A stretch of 64,000 bases of DNA from Dugong dugon (taxonomy: Eukaryota > Chordata > Mammalia > Sirenia > Dugongidae). Shown piece by piece: positions 11,505 through 21,706 of the stretch (position 1 is the stretch's first letter; each line of letters opens with the position of its first letter). A program made the position numbers and the translations under genes. Under the pieces are notes generated by a model. That model saw only the letters and a list, made by a program, of their open reading frames with translations. It made no database searches and had not been told where the DNA came from. The stretch is from the NCBI GenBank assembly GCA_030035585.1, contig CM057482.1, forward strand, positions 50,945,501 through 51,009,500, read 5' to 3'.

Positions 11505-11815
11505 TGTGGAAATGATGGTTCAGTCACAGAACTTGCCTTCCATGCAGGTGATCTGGCTTTGATTCCTGATCAATGGCACCTCATACACAGTCACCACCTG
11601 TCAGTAGAGGCTTGCGTGGTGCTAGGAAGCTGAGTAGGTTTTAGTAGAGCTTCCAGACTAAGATGGACTAGGAAGAAATGAAAACCCTAAGGATCACAAC
11701 AGTCCAATCCACAGCTGATCATGAGGACGGCACAGGATTGGGCAGCATTTCGTTCCATTATGCACAGGGTTGCTGTGTGTTGATGGCTGGCTGGAAGGCA
11801 GCTAACAACAACTAC
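11505..11815 (+). mobile_element. tRNA-Gly-headed composite SINE (old copy)
   Basis: Same architecture and length as 15281-15592. The head (about 11505-11577) resembles tRNA-Gly but is more decayed (GATGGTTCAG, CTTGCCTTCCATGC, GATTCCTG). The body is GTAGAGCTTCCAGACTAAGA...GAAAACCCTA. The tail (GGCACAGGATTGGGCAGCAT, TTCGTTCCATTATGCA) ends in a CTAACAACAACTACAAC repeat. The tail matches RTE 3' ends here. Confidence 0.78.
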
Positions 11816-14800
11816 AACGAGGAACAGCCTTGCTGGCTCCTGCCCCTACTCCCTTCCAGTAACCTCAGCCTCAAATCTCTGACTCTCCCCATGCAGGCAG
11901 GCCTCCTCCAAACTCTGAATCTCTCCCACCCAGGGCAGACTTCAGAGGCTGAGCTGAAGGCTCGGCTGACTCTGCCATATCCCTACTCCAATGCTCCAAC
12001 ATAAGCCCTGCCCTCCTAGGGTCTTCAGTGCAACCTTGAACTTCACTGGCCTCCGCTCCCCACTGCTGACCCCTGTGGTCCCATCCCAGGTCAGCTTATG
12101 CAGCAGGTCACAGGCCTCCCACATTGGCTGCCCCAGGAAGAGCTCTCAGCAATGCTGGCCTTGGACACCCCCAGGGGTAATTTATAAGTCACCTGCCTGG
12201 ACCCCACCCTGCAGTTTCCAACTCCCCACTGCCACCCTGGCTGTCCACTGTGTACATTATAACACCTATGGGCACAGCTGTGCTGGGGGAGCCCATGTGC
12301 TGGAGCCACAGGTGATGGAAGGGTGAGCCTGCATGGTCAACCGAGTTGGGTGGCACAGCCTTGACTGCAAGGGGGCCCCAGGGCCCACACCACTGTTCGG
12401 GGTGCTTCCTCTCCTTAAGGAGACCTATTAATTAGGGAAGAATCAGTCAACACAAACATTCAAAGAAATGAGGCACTGGAGAACTAAGTCTCTCCTCGTT
12501 CCAGTTTATCCTGCAGGGAAGAAATGGATGATGGAGGGAAGTCAGTGGGGACAAATGCCAGGCCCCTGGCTGACCACTGAGGTCCACTGTGACACTCTCC
12601 TCAGCCTTTGGGGTCCAGCTTGTTCTGGTCGGGGCAGAAGTCCTTCCTAATGTCCTGCCCTGTGGCCAGAAAACACCCACCCCTACACCCATGCCCAGAA
12701 AAAGAGCTCATCCTCCCCGAACTCCCCTGCACAGGGCCATCCACCCAGGAGGGATGCCGAGTAGGGGAAGGAAGGCCCTCGGACTTCCCATGCTCACCCC
12801 AGGTTTGTTGTCCACTGCAGTGGGTTGGCCCCTCACCACACCCTCCGGCCAGGAACCCAGTGACGGAGCCCACCCTGGGCACCAGGGTGCATACCAGCCC
12901 ACCCCATGCTGGGAGCTGCCCAGGCCCACTGGGTGGACTGTGGCTCTCCACAGTTAGGAAAAGCTCCCTGGTGAATAGGCTGCCCCGGCTGCCCACCCCT
13001 CTAAGACCTGCTCTGTGTGGACACATAGTCCTAAGGGAGCCTTGGCCCTGTCACCTCACCCTGTTACTGCTCTGCTGGCCCAGCTCCCTGGCTCCCATCC
13101 TGTCCCACGCCATCACTCTGACGCCAGGCCAGGCCGCATAGTTATGACGCGGCATGACCCTCATTCCCTGGGACCTGACAACGAAGGTGGGTGGGCTTCC
13201 ATCTGCAGCCTTCCCAGGACCAGCAGGGAGAGAGATGGCGTGGCAGAAGCTGTCTCAGAAACTGCCCCCACCAGTTTCTCTGCTTGCTCACCATGTGTGC
13301 ATTTTAATAGAACTTCCCAAAATATGCCTCTGCAATTATTTCCAAAGACCTAAATGGGATCCCCAAATACATAAAATTAAGACTGAAATTGAAATTTTAA
13401 ATTACCATTAATTTGAATACACAGAAAACTTTCCAATCTCTAAGCCAAATGCAGATAACAGCATCCTAATTAACCCTCAGGCACTGTGGAAGGCCTCAAC
13501 TGATCACTCTGGAACTTCACAGAGAGAAGTAATTCCTTAAAAAACGCTCTCAGAAAAGCTCTAGAAACTGTCCTTATTTTTCCACATTTGCAAAATAAGA
13601 ATGTTGCTTCTGTAATACCCTGAAAGAGCTACACTGCCTTGCTGAAATGCGGCCAGTGACCAGTCCCAGTGGACTGACGGCAAGGCAAGATCACCACCCT
13701 CAGCCCTGCTTTACAGGGGACTGCTGGGAGGAGCCAGCCGCATGAGGTTCCCTGTTGCGGGCATTGCCTTTCACTAGCTGTCCAACCTCCCTATCAAGTC
13801 CCCATTCCCAGGTCTCCTCTAAGGTTCAGGAGCCCCAGACTGCCAGACTCTGGATGTCTCTCCAAGGCAGCCACCAGCTGTGGGGTAGGATGTCCATGGG
13901 CCCTCCAGCTGCCCTGAGCACCAGGAAAAGGGCCAGTGTGCCCACACCCTGTACTGGCCAATGCTCCAAGAGGCTTCTAAGAGGCTTGGAGCCAGCTGCC
14001 CCAATGCCTGGCCTACAAGGGACCAGGAAAAGAGAGAGTGGCTATCACTGGAGGGCTGTCCCCAATGGCCTGGCTGGCCCTCAGTCCCCAGCATTTGGGG
14101 CTGGTGCCTGTGTCTGGCTATGAGAATTCAGAGGCAGGAGGCCACGGCAGAGCTGCCCCTCAAGGGAAGAAGAGGAGCTTCCCAGGGAGGAGATGTCTGG
14201 TGCCCCCCACAGGTGTGCGGTGCTGGTCCAGCAGCACCTTGAAGGGCCAGCCGAGGAGGGGTGCCCTCGAGAGGGGCAGGGTGGCCCCGATGGAGGGGCA
14301 CAGGGTGACAGTGCAGTCACAGGCAGCAGCCCAGAGAGGCACCACTCAGGGTGTGGGGCCGAGTGGCAAGTCCCCAGCAGGGACATCTCTGAGAAACCCA
14401 CAGCAGTGCCCCTCAGGAGACCGAGCCTGTGCTCACCGTCTACTGGGCCCTGAAGGGAGCAGCCCCAGCTCATAACAGGAAGGACTGCCCTTCCTCAGGG
14501 ACTCTATCCCTGGGGTCTAACCCTGAGACCAGGCTCTGGCCAGCACGTGCACAGCCAAGTGAAGACAGAAGACAAGGATGCACACGCCTCTCCGATGGCA
14601 GCTCCCAAGGTTGGCCAGACTCTGGGGGAGCTCCAGGTTGGAGAAGACTCCAGAGACTGTGTTAGGACTCGTTTTTATTATGGAAATGGGATGGATCCTG
14701 GGGTTGAATGTACCCAGAGAACTTTTTATTGCCTTTAGAATGACAGAAAGTTCCAGGACCTGCCCAGCCAGTCATTTGGGGCCAGGAAAGAACTTGCCCC

Positions 14801-15280
14801 CAGGCAGGTTTGGGGACAGTGGGGGAAAGGAAGCACTTCTCCATGTTGGAGCAGAGCAGCACCACACTCTGTGTCCTGTGGGACACAGCACTACACACAC
14901 ATCGGGCAGGAGCTGTGACACACGCTTCTCCAGCAGGTTCTCAGCCAGCATGCAGGACCACAAAGCTCCCTGAGGGTGCACATGTACGTCCTGTTCAAAG
15001 TGCCTGGCCTAAACCCAGTTCAGAACCTCAGAAAGCTCTGCCCACATGCACACCATCTGCTTGGTGGGGCACGTGGTCGGCCCTGGGCTCAGGGACTGCT
15101 GCCTCATCCCACATCTAGGTGGTCAGCATTTACAGCTCAGCTCCAGCCTGGACCATCCTCATGGACTTCTGAGGGAGAAGCCATCCCCAAAGTCAGTTGT
15201 TTTTGGCAACACCCCAGTAGCAACAGGGGCCACAGGTTAACTGCCAGCCCATTTCCACCCTTTACTGATGCGGCTATGAG
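11816..15280. other. GC-rich single-copy DNA, no gene seen
   Basis: Long GC-rich interval with many overlapping open frames on both strands (up to 177 codons). None has a recognisable domain, and overlap on both strands is expected from composition alone. No convincing CpG island, splice-bounded exon or repeat seen. It could be intronic or intergenic. Confidence 0.45.
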
Positions 15281-15592
15281 GCAGTGATGGTTCAGAGGTA
15301 GAATTCTCGCCTTCCATGTGGGAGATCTCGACTCAATTCCTGGCCAATGCATCTCATGCACAGCCATCACCCATCTGTCACTGGAGACTTGAATGTTGTT
15401 ATGATGCTGAACAGGTTTCAGTGGAGCTTCCAGAAAGGCCTGGAGAAAATCAGCCGATGAAAACCCTATGGATAACAACGGTCTGATCTGCAAGTGATAA
15501 TAGGGATGGCACAGGACCGGTTAGCATTTTGCTCCATTGTGCGTGGTGTGGTCATGAATCAGGGACGACTCGACAGCAGCTAACAATAACAA
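15281..15592 (+). mobile_element. tRNA-Gly-headed composite SINE
   Basis: Positions 15281-15351 align end to end with tRNA-Gly(GCC): about 57 of 71 bases match by my count. The match includes the A box (TGGTTCAGAGGTAGAATTC) and the GCC anticodon; the B box is decayed. The body (about 15410-15490) contains CAGTGGAGCTTCCAGA and GCCGATGAAAACCCTATGG, shared with 58890-58980. The tail (GATGGCACAGGACCGG, CAGCTAACAATAACAAC) resembles RTE 3' ends. A polymerase III retroposon, not a functional tRNA. Confidence 0.82.
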
Positions 15593-16414
15593 CTGACGGA
15601 GCTGCGTGGCTGGGCCTGAGAAAGGGTGGGGACACTGCTTTGGGCCTCTGTGCGAACTCAGCTAGTTCTGTCCTTCCACTAACTCCCTTTTATGTAGATC
15701 TAAGTGGGCTTATTTTACCCTTTAGCTAGTATAACTGCCGTCTTGACGTGAATACTTCATTTTTGGGCAGAAGCAACTCTAACTTTAGTGGGTAGGTGGT
15801 AGATCCACACTTCCTCATACAAGAAATATGGTCTTTAGGAATACATATTTTCCCCCTTCTCTCAGTGGAATTAGGAAAATAATATTTTTCACACTTGTAA
15901 TTAAGAGCAGAACAGATGGTGACAGTGGAAATATCTGTTTATGAAAAATGATGCTAGTGATGGGATCATCTACCAGATGGGGTGAATGGGGCGGCTTTGT
16001 TTTTATGTGCAGAAGGATTACTGCAATGCCTAAAACACAGTATTAGGGTAGGGAAGGGGTGGAATAGAGATTCACCCACAGTAAGAGGGTAAAACAGCTG
16101 GCAATTTGGAAGTGACCAGAAAAAAAGCCTACCTTCTTTTGCACTGAGAAGGCCAATCCTGCTGCCCCAGGGAATATCTGGCTCCCAGAACTACTGCAGA
16201 GCACCATTTTAACGAAAGACCAATAGCACTCTGTGAGAAGCAAACTATATTATAACCCTGCTCTTTAAATGGTAACTGTGGACTATTTCCTCTATTCCAT
16301 GAGGAAAGTTGGAAGGCTGAATCCTCTCATTTCCGGTATCACTCATCAAAAACCACAACACAAAAGAAAAATCCTACAAATTAGCAGCTACCAGGTGATG
16401 TGGCCTCATTATTA
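15593..16414. other. Single-copy DNA, no gene seen
   Basis: AT-richer than the preceding interval. No recognised coding or repeat signal. Confidence 0.45.
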
Positions 16415-16625
16415 ACCACTTTGGTTTATTCACTCAGGACATGCCAGGCACTCTCCTGGGTGCGGGGACACAGATCGGAACTAAAAGACAAAGTTCCAGT
16501 GCTCTGGTACTTATGTTCTAGCAGAGGGAACAGACAACAAATAAGTCAACCATCAAAAAAAGAACACAATTCCATATGGTGATGAGAGTTACAGAAAAAA
16601 TCAAAGCAAGGTAAGGACTGGGTTT
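16415..16625 (-). repeat. L2 LINE 3' fragment
   Basis: Antisense L2 3' end: TTTATTCACTCAGGACATGC, CCAGGCACTCTCCTGGGTGC, ACACAGATCGGAACTAAAAG, TCTAGCAGAGGGAACAGACA. Ancient and degraded. Confidence 0.7.
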
Positions 16626-16631
16626 CAGCTC

Positions 16632-17193
16632 TGTTTTAGTTATCTAGTGCTGCTATAACAGAAATACCATAAATGCGTGGCTTTAACAGAGATTTATTCT
16701 CTCACAGTTTAGGAGGCTAGAAATCCGAATTCAGTGCACCAAAACCAGGAGAAGGATTTCTCTCTCTGTTGGCTCTGGGGGAAGATCCTTGTCATCAATG
16801 TTCCCCTGGTCTAGGAGCTTCTCAGTACAGGAACCCTGTGTCCAAAGGACAAGCTCCACTCCCAGCGCCTCTTTCTTGGTGGCATAAGGTCCCTCTCTCT
16901 CTACTCAAATCTCTCTCCTTTTATCTCTTGTAAGATAAAAGGTGATGCAGGCCACACACCAGGAAACTCCCCTTACATCAGATCAGGGCTGTGATCTGAG
17001 TAAGGGTGTTGTATCCCACCCTAGTCCTCTTTAACCTTGCCTCTAACCACATGCAGAGATTAGAATTTACAACACACAGGAAAATCACATCACATAATAA
17101 AATGAAGGACAACTACATAATACTGAGAATCACTGTCTAGTCAAGTTGATACATATTTTGGGGGGACATTATTCAATTCTTCAATCCATGACA
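16632..17193 (-). mobile_element. Solo LTR with perfect 5-bp target duplication
   Basis: A 562-bp LTR. The minus strand starts TGTCATGGATTGAAG and ends ...CTAAAACA. AGCTC occurs exactly at 16627-16631 and again at 17194-17198, marking a 5-bp duplication. An AATAAATCTCT polyadenylation region lies near the 3' end of the minus strand. No internal viral sequence remains, so this is a recombined solo LTR. The 5-bp duplication and style suggest an ERVL-related family. Confidence 0.85.
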
Positions 17194-17198
17194 AGCTC

Positions 17199-18550
17199 CA
17201 ACACAGAAAGAAACTGGAAGTCATCATTCCATCCTTACAAAAAGAAAAAAGAGGAATAAACAAAATCAACAACTTTTCTTGGATCCATAAGGAAACTCAG
17301 TTTGCAGTACAAACTATCACCCCAAAATCTGGAGAGACAGGGGATTCCAGAGAGTCACAGATGAGATCTGCTTACCTGGAACAGAATCACTAAAGCCAAA
17401 ATGGTAGTTTGGGTAATTTTGATAAATTGCTGGAGGATGAGTGTGGGCTAGCATGATAGTAACAAACTCCTGGCGTTTGTAGTCTTAGGGGGAGTCCAGA
17501 TTTTCATGGACTTTACTTTCAGGAATCCCACCAGGTTCTTACAGTGAAGATTCAAGAAACATCCTCTCATGTCTCTGGCATGAGAAGAGGAAAACTAATC
17601 ATTTTGAAATAAGCCCAGAGTCTTCTCCATAATAAAGGACTGCTCTCCAGAGGGAAAGTCCTTACCAGAATCCTGTCTCAGATTCATGGGGGAAGGGCAC
17701 TCCTTTCACTCTAGCCCCCTCTCACTTTCCTGTCTCACCTAATGGGGGGGGGGGGGTATAGGGAGGAGCCACACAAGAAGAAACAGTTGTGAAAGTTTCT
17801 CACAGCTCAGAGACACTGGTCCATTAAAAAACAGATTAACTCATAAAATTACAGAATGCTTCCTCTTACCCACACTTTACCATAACATCAACAGTGCTCC
17901 AGTATAACAACGGTGAACCAGAGCTGAAACAACTACAAGGTATAGACTCTCTCTGAGAAGAAGTACTTAGGGAAATCCAAAGTCAAGAGAGGAAACAAAA
18001 ACAGGGACACTAAAGGAATCTGTAATCTCTGGCACCTACAGCTACAGCAAGAATTAAACAGATCTCGATTCCTAGTCAGATTAACATAAAACCACATACG
18101 AAGAACCTATTTACTTGAGTTTCTATTACCTCTTATATCAAGCCTGGATTTCAACAAAAAATTACAAAACCTTCTAAAAGACAAGAAAAAAACACAGTCT
18201 GAAGAGACAAAGCAAGTATCAGAACCAGACTCAGATATGACAATTGGAACTATCAGATTGGGAGTTTAAAATAACTATGATTACTATGTTAAGGGCACTA
18301 ATGAAAAAAGTAGACACATGCAAGAATAGATGGGTAATATAAGCAAAGAAATGAAAAGTCTAAGAAAGAGTCAAAATGGAATGCTAAAAATTAAAAAAAA
18401 ATTGTAGTAGAAATGAAGAATGTCTTGATGGGCTCTTAAATAGACTCAACATGGCTGAGGGAAAAAAAAACTGTGAGTCTTAAGACAGGTCAATATAAAC
18501 TTCCCAAACTGAAATGCAAAGAGAGAAAAGAATAGAAAAAAAAAAAAAAT
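17199..18550 (+). mobile_element. Old L1M, 5'UTR and ORF1 start (left part)
   Basis: Looks like a mammalian-wide L1M 5'UTR and N-terminal ORF1 region: GGAGGATGAGTGTGGGC, TCCCACCAGGTTC, CATGTCTCTGGCATGAG, and ORF1-like CAGACTCAGATATGACAATT and AACTTCCCAAACTGAAATGC. It stops in ORF1 at the A-run before 18551, where a younger L1 begins. It resumes at 31220 further along ORF1, with roughly half a kilobase missing. No frame is intact. Confidence 0.75.
17744..17756 (+). repeat. Homopolymer G run (13)
   Basis: Thirteen consecutive G inside the L1M 5'UTR. The length may be unreliable in the assembly. Confidence 0.8.
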
Positions 18551-20160
18551 GAACAAGACTTCCGGGCAACATGGTACTACAGACAGAAGCACCACGCCGT
18601 CCATCTACAGCAAAGATGCAAAAAACTAAGTCAAACAGAGACACACGTCAATTCTGAAACCCTAAGCATCAAATGAAGAGAAAAATGACTTAGCCAAGCA
18701 CCAAATGGAATAAGAAACCGAACAAGAACACAGAGTGAGGAGAGATACATGAAGAGGTCCCCTATCAGCTAACACAGCACAGATCTGCCATCTTGGACTC
18801 CTATCAAAGATCACCGAACAGAGGGTACAAGAAAGCAGCTTCATGGAGTTTCCAGTAGGAGACAGAACAACCAGTAACCAGTGATATACGCTTTCCCACC
18901 CCTCACCGTTCTTCACCCCCACTCGCCTCCTCTGCTTCCAGCGGCCACAGTCTCTTGGCTGAGAAGCATCAGCTTCACCCTGGTGCTTCTTGGATTCCAC
19001 CCACCCACTCAGGCCGGCTCCCTGAGTGCCATTTGTTGGCTGCTGGTGTTGCTTTCTTCTGCTTCTTTAGATTTCTTCCTTACCTCTCACCACCTCCCCC
19101 TCCATTCTCTCAAATACCTGGCTCTGTGTGCCATCCCTGCTTCCTCCTGAAAGGCTGTGAAACACCACATGACTGTGAAACTACTTCCCAGTCCGTGCTG
19201 CCATACTGGTGGGATCCCAGAGGCTTTTTTTTTGTTTCTTTGTTCTGATTTGTTCTGTTTTGATTTGTTTGTTTGTTTCATTTTTCTTTTCTTGGTTTGG
19301 GATCCCCTTCTAGCTGGCTAGTACTGCGCAGCTTGAGAGCTACTACCTTACTCTGTGCAGATGCACAATGACATCCCTAGGGCATTTCTTTTTCCCTTTT
19401 TGGGGGTTTATTTGTTTGTTTCCTTGTTGTTGTTGTTTTTTGTTTTTTTTTGTTCTCTCTCTTTTTCCCTTTTTGTCTTTCTTCATTTCCATTTTCTTCT
19501 CTCTCTATACTTACCTTCTCTTTCTGTCTCCTGAATACCGGGCGAGGTGTGACACCTCTACCCCTTCTAGCAAACTTGTACTTCACAGCCTGGGAGCAAC
19601 TTCCCCAGTTCTAGCAGCCGCACTGGTGGGATCCCTGGGGGATTTTCTTTTTTCTCCCCCCCACCTCTACTTTTTATTTATTCATTTTTTTCTTATACCC
19701 TTTTTATTTTTTTTCTTTTTGTTTTTCTCCATTTCTCAGTCTCTCATCTCTCCACTCCAACAGCAAGCTCCCTTAGCACTCTTTTTTGTTTGTTTGTTTG
19801 TGTGAATATTTTTAGCTCATCTTACTCTCTCCTCTCTCTCCTCCTTCCCATACTCATCTTAGCTCCACACATCACAATCTCCCACCTCCTTCCTGCCTAC
19901 CTGCATCATACACTGAACATCACACCCCCAAGCAGGACAGGAATGGCCTACTGGAACCTGCCCTCCACTGATTCCTGGCTCGCCTTGTCCGCCCTAGTAC
20001 ATGCCACAAATGACCCATCCCAGCAAATCCCATTGAGTTGGACCTGCTCTGCTACCATACCTGAGTGACTGACCCTGCCCACTGGAAAATGAGGTGAAAA
20101 GTATCATGCCCAGAGATGAGCGAACAACAAAGAATGCACAGCCTACCTGCTCAGACATAA
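18551..20160 (+). promoter_or_regulatory. L1-A 5'UTR with T-rich repeat units
   Basis: The first 330 bases align with 43522-43850: GACAGAAGCACCACGCCGTC against GACAGATGCACCATGCCGTC, then CAGCAAAGAYSCAAAAAACT, AGAGGTCCCC, and CCATCTTGG at about 18789. CCATCTTGG is an inverted YY1-like core, also seen at about 43742. Downstream are long C/T tracts. A unit ending ACTGGTGGGATCCC occurs at 19206-19218 and again at 19622-19634, implying a period near 415 bp. Likely the L1 promoter region. Confidence 0.6.
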
Positions 20161-20418
20161 CCAAATGAAACAAAAAAGCAGGGCAGAACAAACAAATCTA
20201 TAACCAATAAATGAAGAAAATAACTACTGAAGGCCCCGAAGACAGCAGACAATATCAAAACATACACAAAAACAGGACAAGATAGTTCCAGTAGGCATCC
20301 AAAATAAAACACCAGATGACTTTCCAGTAGAAGAGAAGGCACTAGAACTACTTTACAGGGAATTTAAATCTCTAATATTCACAGCTATCCAAGAGTTGAA
20401 GCAAAAAAGCAGACAAAA

Positions 20419-21268
20419 ATGAGGAAAATCGGACAAATTCATGGAAAATACAGACAAAAAACGGAACAACTCAAGACAAAAATACACAAAACAAAATGTA
20501 AAAATAAATTCCCAACTAGAAATCATATAAAACAACAATTAGAACTCCAAAGGACAAACAACAAGATTTCAGAAATGGACAGTGTCATAGAAAGGCTGAA
20601 GAGCAGGTGTGAAGTGATGGAAGACAGGATCAGCGAAACTGAAAACAAACACCTGGATACAACTCTGAGGAAAAATCAGAAAAAAAAACGAAGAAAAATG
20701 AAGAAACCTTGAGAATTATGTGGGATACCATCAAAAGCAGAAATTTTTGAGTGATCAGAGTTCCAGAACAGGGGGAGAAAATAGAAAACACAAAGAGGAT
20801 CTTTGAAGAATTGCTGACAGAAGGCTTCCCCAATATCAAGAAAGATGAAAAAATGACCATCCAAGAAGCTCAACAAACCCCATATAGGACAGACCCCAAA
20901 AGAAAATCACCGAGACATATCGTAATCACACTTCCTAAAACCAAAGACAAACAAAGGGTACTGAGAGCAGCTCAAGAAAAACAAGAACTCACATACAAAG
21001 AAGAAATACAAGACTAAGCTGGGATTATTTGGCAGAAACCATGCAAGCAAGAAGGCAACAGGATGACATATATAAAACCTTGAAAGAAAAAAATTGCCAG
21101 CCAAGAATAATATATCCTGCAAAACTCTCATTCAAATATGATGGTGAAATTATGTCATTTCCACATAAACAGCAATTAAGGGACTATATAACAACCAAAC
21201 CAAACTTAAAAGAAATATTAAAGGGAGTTCTTCAATCTGAGAACAAACAACATCAGACCACAGGCTGA
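20419..21268 (+). pseudogene. L1-A ORF1 (RNA-binding protein), broken
   Basis: ORF1p binds L1 RNA as a trimer and acts as a chaperone in L1 particles. Here it survives in three frames. 20419-20712 holds the coiled coil (around IERLKSRCEVMEDRISETEN). 20751-21017 holds the RRM start (RVPEQGEKIENTKRIFEELL) and the conserved KRKSPRHIVITLPKTKDKQR. 21029-21268 holds the C-terminal domain (ARRQQDDIYKTLKEKNCQPR, then IIYPAKLSFKYDGEI). Domain order and spacing are those of mammalian ORF1. Frameshifts and a stop separate the pieces, so no full protein can be made. It is homologous to 62487-63538. I used the first surviving methionine of the coiled-coil frame as the start; the true start is probably upstream. 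Confidence 0.85.
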
Positions 21269-21706
21269 ATCTAGGACACAAGACTGTACCAGCCAGATAC
21301 CAACCTAGGAAATGAACTCTTAAGGACTATCCAAAACAAAAAGAATTACAACATGGAACCAGAGAGATTAATCTGTAAATGACAACAACATCAGATCAAT
21401 AAGAGAGGGAATAAACGCTGTAGGTATAGTACCTTCTAACAGAGAGGAAGGCAAGGCGATCCAAAATAATAATAGACTGGTTCAAATCTAGGAAGATAAG
21501 GGCAAATTTCAAGGTAAGCACAAAGAAAGTTAACAAACCTACTCATCAAAATAAAGAAGAAAAACATGAAATCTCCTTAAAACAAAACTTACAAAAACAA
21601 ACGAAAAAAAAAAATCCACAAACAAAAGAAATTCAACACAGGAGTAACAGGAACAAACAAAACGTCAGCACCACAAAAAAAAAAAAAAAAAAAAAAACAC
21701 TACAAA

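Noticed and set aside
12601..13141. Frames of 141-177 codons on both strands
   Set aside because: Proline/serine-rich shadows of GC-rich sequence. No recognisable protein.
15281..15351. tRNA-Gly(GCC) gene
   Set aside because: About 14 of 71 positions differ, including the T-arm/B-box region, and it is continuous with a SINE body and tail. It is a retroposon head, not a gene.
19368..19805. 145-codon frame that looks like a multi-pass membrane protein
   Set aside because: The Phe/Leu-rich translation comes from T-rich tracts of the L1-A 5'UTR.
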